Below are positions 55,031-63,167 of a stretch of 64,000 nucleotides of DNA, piece after piece. The DNA comes from Spirilliplanes yamanashiensis. GTDB lineage: Bacteria; Actinomycetota; Actinomycetes; Mycobacteriales; Micromonosporaceae. Under the pieces are notes generated by a model. It made no database searches. It saw only the letters and a program-made list of their open reading frames with translations, and was not told where the DNA came from. Every line of letters begins with the position of its first letter. Position 1 is the first letter of the stretch. The DNA lies in the NCBI RefSeq assembly GCF_016863475.1, contig NZ_BOOY01000038.1:1-64000 (forward strand), given 5' to 3'. A program made the position numbers and the translations under genes.

Positions 55031-56073
55031 GCGTGACAGAGGCCCCGCCGGTGGCCAAGCACCCCGGCGAGACGAAGACCTCGTGGTGGAAGGGCGACCG
55101 CAGTGAGCCCGTCCGCCGCAACCTCGGGCTGGTCGGGGTGCTGGTGGCGCTGGTCGTCATCGGCGCGGTCACCCGGCCCGAGCTGTACGGCGACGCGAGC
55201 TGGGTGCAGAACAACGTCCTGACGATCCTGCAGCAGGCCAGCGCGATCGGCGTGATCACGGTCGGCATGACGTTCGTGATCATCGGCGGCGGCATCGACC
55301 TGAGCGTCGGCGCGATCGTCGCGCTGGCCGGCGTGTGGGCCACGACGCTGGCCACCCAGAGCTACGGCGCGGGCGGCATGATCTTCACCGCCATCGCGGT
55401 CGGCGTCGGGGTGGGCCTCGTCAACGGGCTGCTCATCTCGTACGGCCGGCTCGTGCCCTTCATCGCGACCCTCGCGATGATGGTGGCGGCCCGCGGCCTG
55501 GCCGCGCAGATCTCCGGCAAGCAGACCCAGGTCAGCGCGAACAGCGTCATCAACGACATCGCCAGCACCCGGGTCCTCGGCATCCCGCTGCTGGTCTACA
55601 TCCTCGCCGCGGTCGTCGCGGCGGGCTGGGTGCTGCTCAACCGCACGACGTTCGGGCGGCGCACCGTCGCTGTCGGCGGCAACCCCGAGGCGGCCCGCCT
55701 GGCCGGCATCAACGTGCGGCGGCACACCGTGCTGCTGTACGCGCTGTCCGGCCTGTGCTGCGGCATCGGCGCGATCATGCTGACGTCCCAGGCCACCAGC
55801 GCCCAGGCGGCCATGGCGAACCTGTACGAACTCGACGCGATCGCCGCGGCGATCATCGGTGGCACGCTGCTCAGCGGCGGCCGCGGCACCATCATCGGCG
55901 CCCTGTTCGGGGTGCTGGTGTTCTCCACCATCACGAACCTCTTCGCCATCAACAACCTGTCGACAGAGGTCCAGAACATGGTCAAGGGCGGCATCATCGT
56001 CGCGGCCGTGCTCATCCAGCAGTTCCGGTACAAGTCGCTCACCAACCTGTTCTCCCGGGTCAAGACCGGCTGA
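55027..56073 (+). CDS. sugar ABC transporter permease (RbsC-like)
   Basis: The 348-residue permease has about ten hydrophobic segments. IGVITVGMTFVIIGGGIDLSVGAIVALAG is the conserved RbsC/XylH signature, and FGRRTVAVGGNPEAARLAGINV is the cytoplasmic EAA-like loop. ATG 55027, translationally coupled to the ATPase. The solute-binding lipoprotein follows after 74 bases. Confidence 0.93.
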   Translation: MSVTEAPPVAKHPGETKTSWWKGDRSEPVRRNLGLVGVLVALVVIGAVTRPELYGDASWVQNNVLTILQQASAIGVITVGMTFVIIGGGIDLSVGAIVALAGVWATTLATQSYGAGGMIFTAIAVGVGVGLVNGLLISYGRLVPFIATLAMMVAARGLAAQISGKQTQVSANSVINDIASTRVLGIPLLVYILAAVVAAGWVLLNRTTFGRRTVAVGGNPEAARLAGINVRRHTVLLYALSGLCCGIGAIMLTSQATSAQAAMANLYELDAIAAAIIGGTLLSGGRGTIIGALFGVLVFSTITNLFAINNLSTEVQNMVKGGIIVAAVLIQQFRYKSLTNLFSRVKTG

Positions 56074-56147
56074 TCAGCTCACACTCCGCTGGTGACCGTC
56101 GTGCCGACGGCCGCCGGGACCAGCACACCTTTTTTCTGGAGGCCACC

Positions 56148-57191
56148 ATGTCCGTCCTCGACCGCCGCCGGCTGCTCCTCGGAGGCGCCGCGCTCGGCGC
56201 CGGCGCCCTGCTCACCGGCTGCACCAGCAACGACGCGGGCAACGACGCCCAGGTCAACACGAACACCGGCGGCGACAACGCCAACGCCGCGCCCGGCCAG
56301 AAGGTCGTCATCGGCTTCTCCGCGCCGGCCGCCGACCACGGCTGGATCGCCGCGATCACCAACAACGCCAAGGCCCAGGCCGCCGCGTACTCCGACGTGG
56401 AGCTGCGCGCCGTCGAGGCCGGCGCCGACGCGGCCGCCCAGCGCGCCGCCCTGGCGACGCTGCTGGCGCAGAAGCCGAACGTCATCGTGCTGCTGCCGCA
56501 CGACGGCAAGGAGCTCAACGCGTTCGGCCTGGAGGCCATGAAGGCCGGCATCCCGGTCGTCAACCTGGACCGGGCGTTCCCGGACGCCAAGGCGTACCGG
56601 CTGCAGATCAAGGGCGACAACTACGGCATGGGCGTCGCGGCGGCCACGTACATCATCGCCCAGATGCAGGCCAAGGGCGTCAGCGCGCCGATCATCGGTG
56701 AGATCCCCGGCATCGACTCGCTGGAGCTGACCCAGGAGCGCTCGGCCGGCTTCCGCGACACGCTCACCCAGGCCGGGTTCCGGGTCGCCAACCGGCGTCC
56801 CGCCGAGTTCACCGCCGACACCGGCCAGCGCGCCGCGACCGAGCTGCTGCAGGCGCTGCCCAAGGTGGACGCGCTCTGGAACCACGACGACGACCAGGGC
56901 ATCGGCGTGCTGGCGGCGATCAACCAGACGAACCGCAAGGAGTTCCTGATGGTCGGCGGCGCCGGCTCCAAGGCGGCCATCGAGGCCATCGCCGCGGACA
57001 ACTCGCCGCTGAAGGCCACCGTCACCTACAGCCCGTCGATGGCGTCGTCGGCCATCTCGCTGGCCCGCCTCATCGGCCAGAACAAGGGCCTGGCCGACCT
57101 GGTCGAGCTGCAGGTGCCCAAGGAGATCACCCTCGCGTCGGAGACGATCACCAAGGAGAACGCCGCCAACTACATGAAGCTCGGCTTCTGA
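56148..57191 (+). CDS. sugar ABC transporter substrate-binding lipoprotein
   Basis: The 347-residue periplasmic-binding type 1 protein has an Arg-rich, possibly twin-arginine N-terminus (LDRRRLLLGG) and lipobox LLTGC (Cys25). The mature domain starts KVVIGFSAPAADHGWIAAI, with PNVIVLLPHDGKEL, GIPVVNLDR and VDALWNHDDDQGIGVL, typical of ribose/xylose/inositol-type binding proteins. The bound sugar is not identifiable. ATG 56148 with GGAGG. Confidence 0.92.
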   Translation: MSVLDRRRLLLGGAALGAGALLTGCTSNDAGNDAQVNTNTGGDNANAAPGQKVVIGFSAPAADHGWIAAITNNAKAQAAAYSDVELRAVEAGADAAAQRAALATLLAQKPNVIVLLPHDGKELNAFGLEAMKAGIPVVNLDRAFPDAKAYRLQIKGDNYGMGVAAATYIIAQMQAKGVSAPIIGEIPGIDSLELTQERSAGFRDTLTQAGFRVANRRPAEFTADTGQRAATELLQALPKVDALWNHDDDQGIGVLAAINQTNRKEFLMVGGAGSKAAIEAIAADNSPLKATVTYSPSMASSAISLARLIGQNKGLADLVELQVPKEITLASETITKENAANYMKLGF

Positions 57192-57193
57192 CG

Positions 57194-58363
57194 ATGGCGG
57201 AGCTGAGGGTGGCGATGATCGGCCACGCCTTCATGGGCGGCACCCACTCGGTGGCGTGGCGCACGGTCAACGCGGCGTTCGACCTGCCGCTGACCGCGCG
57301 GATGTCCGTCCTGTGCGGACGTGATGCGGCGAAGGCAGCCGCGGCGGCCGAGAAGCTGGGCTGGGCGGAACACGCGACCGACTGGCGCGACGTGGTGACC
57401 CGTGACGACGTCGACCTGGTCGACATCTGCACGCCGGGTGACAGCCACGCCGAGATCGCGCTCGCCGCCCTCGCGGCCGGCAAGCACGTGCTGTGCGAGA
57501 AGCCGCTGGCCAACTCGGTGGCGGAGGCGCGCGCGATGACCTCCGCCGCCGAGGCCGCGCGGGCCAACGGCGTGCGCAGCATGTGCGGCTTCAACTACCG
57601 GCGCACGCCGGCGGTGGCGCTCATGCGGCAGCTGGTCGCGGACGGGCGGATCGGCGAGATCCGCCACGTGCGCGCCCGGTACCTGCAGGACTGGATCGTC
57701 GACCCGCAGTTCCCGCTGGTCTGGCGGTTGCAGCGGGACAAGGCGGGCTCGGGCGCGCTCGGCGACATCGGCGCGCACATCATCGACCTGACGCAGTTCG
57801 TGACGGGTCAGCAGATCACCGGGGTGAGCGCGCTGACGGAGACGTTCGTCCGGCAGCGGCCGCTGGTCGGCGCGTCGGCGGGGCTCGCCGCCTCGTCGGG
57901 CGCCGGCACCGGCGAGGTCACCGTGGACGACGCCGCGCTGTTCCTGGCGCGGCTCGACGGCGGGGCGATCGGCACGTACGAGGCGACCCGGTTCGCCACC
58001 GGGCGCAAGAACGCGCTCCAGGTGGAGATCAACGGGTCGCGGGGCTCGGTCGCGTTCGACTTCGAGCGCATGAACGAGCTGCAGTTCCACGACGCGACGG
58101 TCCCGGCCGCCGAGGGTGGCTTCACCACCATCCTGGTGACCGAGCCGGAGCACCCGTACCTGGCGGGCTGGTGGCCGCCGGGCCATCCGATCGGGTACGA
58201 GCACACGTTCACGCACGAGGCCCGCGACCTGATGCTGGCGGTGGCGGCGGGGGAGGACCCGACGCCGTCGTTCGCGGACGCGCTGCAGGTGCAGCTCGTG
58301 CTGGACGCGGTCGAGCGATCGGCCGCCAACGCGGCCGGCTGGACGAAGGTCGAGCCGGCCTGA
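57194..58363 (+). CDS. Gfo/Idh/MocA family oxidoreductase
   Basis: The 389-residue NAD(P)-dependent sugar dehydrogenase has VAMIGHAFMGGTHS as nucleotide fold start, VDICTPGDSHAEIA, and the catalytic HVLCEKPLA with the essential Lys. SGALGDIGAHIIDL carries the Asp/His active site pair. The LAGWWPPGHPIGYEHTF stretch is common in a subgroup beside sugar ABC genes. It is two bases after the binding protein, so it is the last gene of the ROK-controlled unit. Confidence 0.92.
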   Translation: MAELRVAMIGHAFMGGTHSVAWRTVNAAFDLPLTARMSVLCGRDAAKAAAAAEKLGWAEHATDWRDVVTRDDVDLVDICTPGDSHAEIALAALAAGKHVLCEKPLANSVAEARAMTSAAEAARANGVRSMCGFNYRRTPAVALMRQLVADGRIGEIRHVRARYLQDWIVDPQFPLVWRLQRDKAGSGALGDIGAHIIDLTQFVTGQQITGVSALTETFVRQRPLVGASAGLAASSGAGTGEVTVDDAALFLARLDGGAIGTYEATRFATGRKNALQVEINGSRGSVAFDFERMNELQFHDATVPAAEGGFTTILVTEPEHPYLAGWWPPGHPIGYEHTFTHEARDLMLAVAAGEDPTPSFADALQVQLVLDAVERSAANAAGWTKVEPA

Positions 58364-58373
58364 CGGGTCGTCC

Positions 58374-58430
58374 CGGGCGTCCCCGGCGAGGGACGGTGCG
58401 GCTGCGCCCCGCACCGGCCGGGGACGCCCG
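58374..58430 (+). terminator. two-tier hairpin after the oxidoreductase gene
   Basis: CGGGCGTCCCCGGC (58374-58387) pairs perfectly with GCCGGGGACGCCCG (58417-58430). Inside, GGTGCGG (58395-58401) pairs with CCGCACC (58409-58415). A T-rich run follows 15 bases later. It should end the ROK-ABC transcript. Confidence 0.8.
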
Positions 58431-58456
58431 AGGTCGACTTGTCCGTTTTTGCACTG

Positions 58457-58478
58457 GAACGACATTCGGGCGTCGTTC
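58457..58478. promoter_or_regulatory. inverted repeat GAACGAC-N8-GTCGTTC
   Basis: A perfect 7-8-7 palindrome in the gap before the EboE-like gene. It differs from the repeats at the ROK promoter, so another regulator may act here (inference). Confidence 0.45.
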
Positions 58479-58713
58479 ATGCCGCGTTCACTGAATCCCC
58501 AGCTCACGGCCATGGTCACCCTCCGTGTAACCGGTCGGCCGCCGGGCCTCCCCCGGACGGCGCTGATCCATCGCCGCCGGTCATCGCGTACCCGTGGGCA
58601 GGGCAGCGGGTGAGGGGAGACGTCGTGCGGACTCGACCGCCACGGATGGCACGGGACATCGCCGCCGATCCGGTCCACACTGGATCATCGGGTTCGGCCG
58701 GGGGAGGTCTTTG

Positions 58714-59832
58714 ATGCGGCTGCGGCATCCCAGTGGACGGCAGGTGTTCCTCAGCGCGAGCATCCCGGCCCCCGCCTACGGCGACCTGGCCGGCGTGGTC
58801 GCCCACCTCGACGCGTACGCCGCCATGCGCGAGCGCACCGGCGCCGGCACGCTCGCCGCCGCCCTGACCCTGCCGCCGCCGCTGGCCGCCGAGCTGGCCG
58901 TCGACAGCCGCGCCCGCGGCCGGCTGCGCGCCGAGCTCGACGCCCGCGGGCTGGAGGTCGTCACCGTCGACGGCGTGCGCTACGGCGGCGCCGAGCCCGA
59001 CTGGACCACCACCGAACGCCTCGATTACACCCTCGACCTCGCCCGCGTCCTCGTCGACCTGCTGCCCGACGACGCCGTGCGCGGCTCGGTGTCGACGCTC
59101 GGCATCGGCCTGCGCGAGCCCGCGTGGACCGCCGCCCAGGACAAGGAGCACCGGCGGATCATGGGCCGCCTCGCCGGCGGCCTCGCCGAGATCGCCTGGC
59201 ACACCGGCAAGGCCGTCCGGGTCGGCTTCCAGCCCGAACCCGGCTGCATCGCCGACTCGACCGCCGCCACCGTGGCCGCCCTGACCCGCACCGACCACGA
59301 CCGGCTCGGCGTCAGCCTCGACCTGGCCAACCTCGCCTGCGCGTGGGAGGAGCCGGCCGAGGCGCTGGCCCGGCTCGCCGCCGCCGGCCTGTCCGTCGTC
59401 AAGGTGCGCCTCGCCGCCGCCGTCGAGGCCGCCGACCCGGCCGCCGCCGTCGGCGCCCTGCGCGGCTACGTCGAGCCCGGCCACCGCCACCAGACCACCA
59501 CCAAGGCCGGCGGGTACGCCCCCGACCTCGGCGAGGCGCTGCGCGTGTTCCCGCCCGGGCCGTGGCGGGTGCGGTACCACGTACCCCTCGGCGGGGCGCC
59601 CGCCGCGCCGCTGACGGCCACGACGGCGCTCTGGCGCGCGGCGGCCCGGGAACTGCTCGCCCGCGGCGGCGTGCCCGGCTGCGACCACGTCGACGTCGGC
59701 GCCGAGACCTGGGACGTGCTCCCGCCCGGCGAACGCCCCGCCGTGCCGGCCGAGGCCATGGCCGCCGAGTTCACCCACGCCCGCGACGAGTTGATCGCGC
59801 TGGGTCTGGCGCCGGCGGTCTGCGCTCCGTAG
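58714..59832 (+). CDS. EboE-like TIM-barrel protein
   Basis: The 372-residue protein resembles the xylose-isomerase-like EboE proteins: a start MRLRHPSGRQVFLSASIPAPAY-like motif, LRAELDARGLEVVTVDGVRYGG, GSVSTLGIGLRE, then GFQPEPGCIADSTAATVAAL and LGVSLDLANLACAWEEP (acidic metal-site-type residues). EboE belongs to a cluster linked to metabolite transport in cyanobacteria and other bacteria, but none of the other ebo genes is here. It may instead be a sugar isomerase/epimerase. ATG 58714. Confidence 0.75.
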   Translation: MRLRHPSGRQVFLSASIPAPAYGDLAGVVAHLDAYAAMRERTGAGTLAAALTLPPPLAAELAVDSRARGRLRAELDARGLEVVTVDGVRYGGAEPDWTTTERLDYTLDLARVLVDLLPDDAVRGSVSTLGIGLREPAWTAAQDKEHRRIMGRLAGGLAEIAWHTGKAVRVGFQPEPGCIADSTAATVAALTRTDHDRLGVSLDLANLACAWEEPAEALARLAAAGLSVVKVRLAAAVEAADPAAAVGALRGYVEPGHRHQTTTKAGGYAPDLGEALRVFPPGPWRVRYHVPLGGAPAAPLTATTALWRAAARELLARGGVPGCDHVDVGAETWDVLPPGERPAVPAEAMAAEFTHARDELIALGLAPAVCAP

Positions 59833-59964
59833 ATTCGAGGACGGCACCGCGTGCGCGGGCCGGCCGGGCGGCGCAGGCCCGGCCGGTCGCAGTCCGCCTC
59901 CGCGGCGCCGTTGCCGGGCGGTGTCCCCTCACGCCGCCGCGCACGCACCGACGAGGGAGCTGAC

Positions 59965-60969
59965 ATGGGGCGACCCATCACGCTGTTCACCGGCCAGTGG
60001 GCCGACCTGCCGTTCGAGGAGGTCTGCCGGCTCGCCGCCGAGTGGGGCTACGACGGCCTCGAGATCGCCTGCTGGGGCGACCACTTCCAGGTAGACCGGG
60101 CGCTCGCCGAGGACGACTACGTCCAGGGCCGGCTCGACCTGCTCGCCAAGCACAACCTGAAGGTCTACGCGATCTCCAACCACCTGGTCGGCCAGGCCGT
60201 CTGCGACCACCCGATCGACGAGCGGCACCAGGACATCCTGCCCCCGGCCATCTGGGGCGACGGCGACCCGGAAGGGGTGCGCACCCGCGCCGCCGAGCGG
60301 ATGAAGGACACCGCCCGGGCCGCCGCGAAGCTCGGCGTCGACACCGTCGTCGGCTTCACCGGCTCGTCCATCTGGCACACCATCGCCATGTTCCCGCCGG
60401 TGCCGCCCGCGATGATCGAACGCGGCTACCAGGACTTCGCCGACCGCTGGAACCCCATCCTCGACGTCTTCGACTCCGTCGGCGTGCGGTTCGCCCACGA
60501 GGTGCACCCCAGCGAGATCGCCTACGACTACTGGACCACCCGGCGCACCCTCGACGCGATCGGCCACCGCCCCGCGTTCGGCCTCAACTGGGACCCGTCC
60601 CACTTCGTCTGGCAGGACCTCGACCCGGTCAACTTCATCCTCGAGTTCGCCGACCGCATCTACCACGTCGACTGCAAGGACGCGAAGGTCCGCACCGGCG
60701 ACGGCCGCCGCGGCCGCATGTCGTCCCACCTGCCGTGGGCGGACCTGCGCCGCGGCTGGGACTTCGTCTCCACCGGCCACGGCGACGTGCCGTGGGAGGA
60801 CTGCTTCCGGGCGCTCAACAGCATCGGCTACACCGGCCCGATCTCCATCGAGTGGGAGGACGCCGGCATGGACCGCCTCGTCGGCGCCCCCGAGGCCCTA
60901 AAGTTCGTCCGCAAGCTCGCCTTCGACGCCCCGTCGGCGGCCTTCGACGCGGCGTTCTCCACGAAGTGA
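59965..60969 (+). CDS. sugar phosphate isomerase/epimerase family protein
   Basis: The 334-residue xylose-isomerase-like TIM barrel (IolE/IolH type) shows the metal-site series [14 protein letters not shown] (Glu), [10 protein letters not shown] (Asp/His), [11 protein letters not shown] (His/Asp) and [11 protein letters not shown] (Glu). Metal binding and isomerase or dehydratase chemistry on a sugar or inositol derivative are likely. ATG 59965 has GAGGGAG upstream. The 132-base gap before it holds TAGATT (59830-59835), a possible -10 overlapping the previous stop, and a hairpin at 59860-59886. Confidence 0.9.
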   Translation: MGRPITLFTGQWADLPFEEVCRLAAEWGYDGLEIACWGDHFQVDRALAEDDYVQGRLDLLAKHNLKVYAISNHLVGQAVCDHPIDERHQDILPPAIWGDGDPEGVRTRAAERMKDTARAAAKLGVDTVVGFTGSSIWHTIAMFPPVPPAMIERGYQDFADRWNPILDVFDSVGVRFAHEVHPSEIAYDYWTTRRTLDAIGHRPAFGLNWDPSHFVWQDLDPVNFILEFADRIYHVDCKDAKVRTGDGRRGRMSSHLPWADLRRGWDFVSTGHGDVPWEDCFRALNSIGYTGPISIEWEDAGMDRLVGAPEALKFVRKLAFDAPSAAFDAAFSTK

Positions 60970-60976
60970 CCGCCTG

Positions 60977-61034
60977 AGCACACACGTCGAGGGCCGGTCC
61001 GCAACGCTGCGGACCGGCCCTCGACGTGTGTGCT
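60977..61034. terminator. perfect 27-base-pair bidirectional terminator
   Basis: The left arm 60977-61003 (begins AGCACACACGTCGAGG) is exactly complementary to the right arm 61008-61034, around the loop ACGC. It lies between converging genes, seven bases after the isomerase stop. Confidence 0.92.
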
Positions 61035-61044
61035 GCCCGACGGG

Positions 61045-61368
61045 CTAGTAGGTGCTGCCCGTGCTCGGGATCGTCGTGCTGGACGTGGCCGAGTTCGCCA
61101 GCGTCCGGTCCTCCGAGGTGCTCGACGTGCTCGAGGTGCCCGACGTGCTGAGCTTCTCGCCGATCTTCGACTGGCTCAGCTTGTCCTTGCCCTCGGTGAC
61201 CAGGCGGTTGGCCTGCGCCTGGGCGACACCGGCAGCCTCCTGGACCGTGGGGTGGTCCCACACCTTGCGGGCGTTCGCCGCGATCTCCTCGTACTTCTCC
61301 CGGCCGGCACGAGCGCCGAGGACGAAGCCCGCCGCCAGACCGCCGATGAACATAAGCTTTCCGCGCAT
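61045..61368 (-). CDS. YtxH domain-containing protein
   Basis: The 107-residue protein has one N-terminal membrane segment (MFIGGLAAGFVLGARAG, the YtxH start with GARAGREKYEEI), a helical middle (VQEAAGVAQAQANRLVTEGKDKL) and a Ser/Thr-rich disordered tail with repeated TSSTSS. YtxH proteins are general-stress-type small membrane proteins of unknown activity. ATG 61368 has AAGGAG upstream. Confidence 0.85.
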   Translation of the reverse strand: MRGKLMFIGGLAAGFVLGARAGREKYEEIAANARKVWDHPTVQEAAGVAQAQANRLVTEGKDKLSQSKIGEKLSTSGTSSTSSTSEDRTLANSATSSTTIPSTGSTY

Positions 61369-61597
61369 GTCGCGGCTCCTTCCGTGCGTGACGCGCCTGC
61401 GTCGCTGACCGGATCCCTACCCATCCTGACTGCTGCGTATGCGCGCACGGGTCAGAAGGGCGAAATGTCCCGGTACGTGTCGCACAAGAGTCCCCGCCAC
61501 GCGGTGGTGGATACCCTGGCGCACGACCCCCCGGACGTCCTGTACTCTTGTCCCGGTCACCACCGAGGGGGAGAAATCGCCCGGGGTGGTCCAGCAG

Positions 61598-61670
61598 TCC
61601 CCTGTAGCTCAATTGGCAGAGCAGCCGGCTGTTAACCGGCAGGTTATTGGTTCGAGTCCAATCGGGGGAG
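61598..61670 (+). tRNA. tRNA-Asn(GTT)
   Basis: A full cloverleaf: acceptor TCCCCTG/CGGGGGA, D stem GCTC/GAGC, anticodon stem GCCGG/CCGGC with loop CTGTTAA (anticodon GTT), T arm ATTGG-TTCGAGT-CCAAT, discriminator G. CCA is not encoded. A TACTCT at 61543-61548 may be the -10. Confidence 0.97.
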
Positions 61671-61685
61671 CTTCCTTCCTTCTCA

Positions 61686-61716
61686 CGCGGCTCCCGATGG
61701 TGGAGCCGCGTTTTTC
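61686..61716 (+). terminator. intrinsic terminator after tRNA-Asn
   Basis: CGCGGCTCC (61686-61694), a 7-base loop, GGAGCCGCG (61702-61710), then TTTTT: a classical factor-independent terminator 16 bases after the tRNA. Confidence 0.93.
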
Positions 61717-61777
61717 GTGCGCCTCCGGGCCGCCGCCGAGGGTCGCGTCGGTTCGCCGGGATCGGTCGTGCGCTCGC

Positions 61778-61783
61778 TAGGTT
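61778..61783 (+). promoter_or_regulatory. -10 element TAGGTT, leaderless-type, for the FAD oxidoreductase
   Basis: TAGGTT, six bases (GGGCGC), then ATG 61790, with no ribosome site. Confidence 0.6.
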
Positions 61784-61789
61784 GGGCGC

Positions 61790-63025
61790 ATGTCCACGCT
61801 TCCCGCGAGCGCCGAGGTCGTCATCGTCGGTGGCGGCCTCGCCGGCCTCGCCGCCGCCCGCCGTCTCGACCGCGCCGGTGTCGACTGGCACCTCGTCGAG
61901 GGCGCCGAGCGCCTCGGTGGCCGCGTCGCCACCGACGTCGTGGACGGGTTCACGCTCGACCGCGGGTTCCAGATCCTCAACACGGCCTACCCCCGGGTGC
62001 CGGCCCTCGTCGACCTGGACGCCCTCGACCTGCGCCTGTTCGCCTCCGGGGTGCTGGTGCGCCGCGGCGGCGCCCTGCACCGGCTGGAGTCGCCGCTGCG
62101 CGCGCCCGCCGCCGTGCCCGCCACCCTCACCGCGAACGTGGGCACCTTCGCCGACCGGCTGCGCTTCGCCGCGTTCGCCGCCCGCTGCGCCACCGTCGCG
62201 CCGCGCAAGCTGCTGGCCGAGCCCGAGGTCACCGCGGCGGAGGCGCTGCGCCGGGCCGGGCTGTCGCACCGGATCGTCGAGGAGGTGCTGCGCCCCTTCC
62301 TGTCCGGGGTGTTCGCCGACCGGGCGCTCGACACGTCCAGTCACGTGCTGGCGATGGTGCTGCGGTCGTTCGCCCGGGGGCGGCTCGGGGTGCCCGCGTC
62401 CGGCATGGCCGCGCTGCCCGCCGCCGTGGCCGCCCCGCTGCCGCCGGAACGCCTGCACCTGTCGTCCCCGGTCACCGCCGTGCGGGCCGGCGCGGTGACC
62501 GCCGGGGGCGCCACGATCACCTGCCGGCAGGTCGTCGTGGCCGCCGACCCGGTCACGGCGTGCCGCCTGCTCGACCTGCCCGCCCCGCCGATGCGGGCGC
62601 TCACCACCTGGTACTTCGGCCCGGCGCAGCCGCCGATCACCGAGCCGATCCTCCTCGTCGACGGCGACCGCCGCGAACGGCTCGCCAACACCGCCGTCAT
62701 GAGCAACGCCGCCCCCACGTACGCGCCGCCCGGCCGGGCCCTGGTGGCGGCGTCCGCGGTGGGGGACACCCCGCTGCCCGAGCCGGTCGTCCGGGAGGAA
62801 CTGACCCGCCTGTACGGGGTGCCCGCCGCCGACTGGCCGCTGCTGCGCGTCGTCGCCCTGCCGCACGCCCTGCCGGCCGCCCCGCCGCCACTGAACCGCC
62901 TCCGCCGCCCCGTCGCGCTCGGTGACGGCGTGTTCGTGGCGGGCGACCACCGCGACAGCCCGTCGATCCAGGGCGCCCTCGCGGGCGGCTGGCGCGCGGC
63001 CGGGGCGCTGCTCAGCGCGGTGTGA
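61790..63025 (+). CDS. NAD(P)/FAD-dependent oxidoreductase (amine oxidase/phytoene desaturase-like)
   Basis: The 411-residue flavoprotein has the N-terminal FAD motif VVIVGGGLAGLAAARRL (residues 10-26) with the E-x7-GGR second motif VEGAERLGGRVAT, and a C-terminal FAD motif VFVAGDHRDSPSIQGALAGGWRAA. This is the flavin amine oxidase/carotenoid desaturase group; no carotenoid genes are nearby and the substrate is unknown. ATG 61790. It ends 68 bases before tRNA-Met. Confidence 0.9.
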   Translation: MSTLPASAEVVIVGGGLAGLAAARRLDRAGVDWHLVEGAERLGGRVATDVVDGFTLDRGFQILNTAYPRVPALVDLDALDLRLFASGVLVRRGGALHRLESPLRAPAAVPATLTANVGTFADRLRFAAFAARCATVAPRKLLAEPEVTAAEALRRAGLSHRIVEEVLRPFLSGVFADRALDTSSHVLAMVLRSFARGRLGVPASGMAALPAAVAAPLPPERLHLSSPVTAVRAGAVTAGGATITCRQVVVAADPVTACRLLDLPAPPMRALTTWYFGPAQPPITEPILLVDGDRRERLANTAVMSNAAPTYAPPGRALVAASAVGDTPLPEPVVREELTRLYGVPAADWPLLRVVALPHALPAAPPPLNRLRRPVALGDGVFVAGDHRDSPSIQGALAGGWRAAGALLSAV

Positions 63026-63093
63026 GGGGCGCTCACGTCCAAGCCGGTGGATCGGCCGTCACCTGCCCGGATAGGATCGCTGCCGCAGGCCTG

Positions 63094-63167
63094 GGGGCGG
63101 TAGCTCAGCCGGTTAGAGCAGTCGACTCATAATCGATCGGTCACGGGTTCGAGTCCCGTCCGCCCCA
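63094..63167 (+). tRNA. tRNA-Met(CAT), elongator type
   Basis: Acceptor GGGGCGG/CCGCCCC, D stem GCTC/GAGC, anticodon stem GTCGA/TCGAT with loop CTCATAA (anticodon CAT), T arm ACGGG-TTCGAGT-CCCGT, discriminator A; CCA not encoded. The paired first acceptor base and lack of three G-C pairs in the anticodon stem exclude initiator tRNA. A tRNA-Ile with modified CAT anticodon cannot be excluded. TAGGAT at 63072-63077 is a likely -10. Confidence 0.92.

Larger units (their letters stand above)
58364..58713. other. 350-base gap with terminator and candidate operator
   Basis: No gene is supported. It contains the hairpin at 58374-58430, a TTTTT run at 58446-58450, the inverted repeat at 58457-58478 and, shortly before ATG 58714, a GGGGAGG ribosome site. 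It marks the border between two transcription units of the sugar locus. Confidence 0.6.

Noticed and set aside
59860-59886. Terminator between the EboE-like gene and the isomerase
   Set aside because: A 10-base stem with a 7-base loop exists, but it lies between two same-strand genes likely to act together and behind a possible -10; a leader structure is equally possible, so it was not listed as a terminator.
61590-61690. Minus-strand peptide with SSPDWTRTNNLPVNSRLLCQLSY-like wording, inside a long open frame
   Set aside because: This is the well-known false translation of the antisense of a tRNA gene, here tRNA-Asn.
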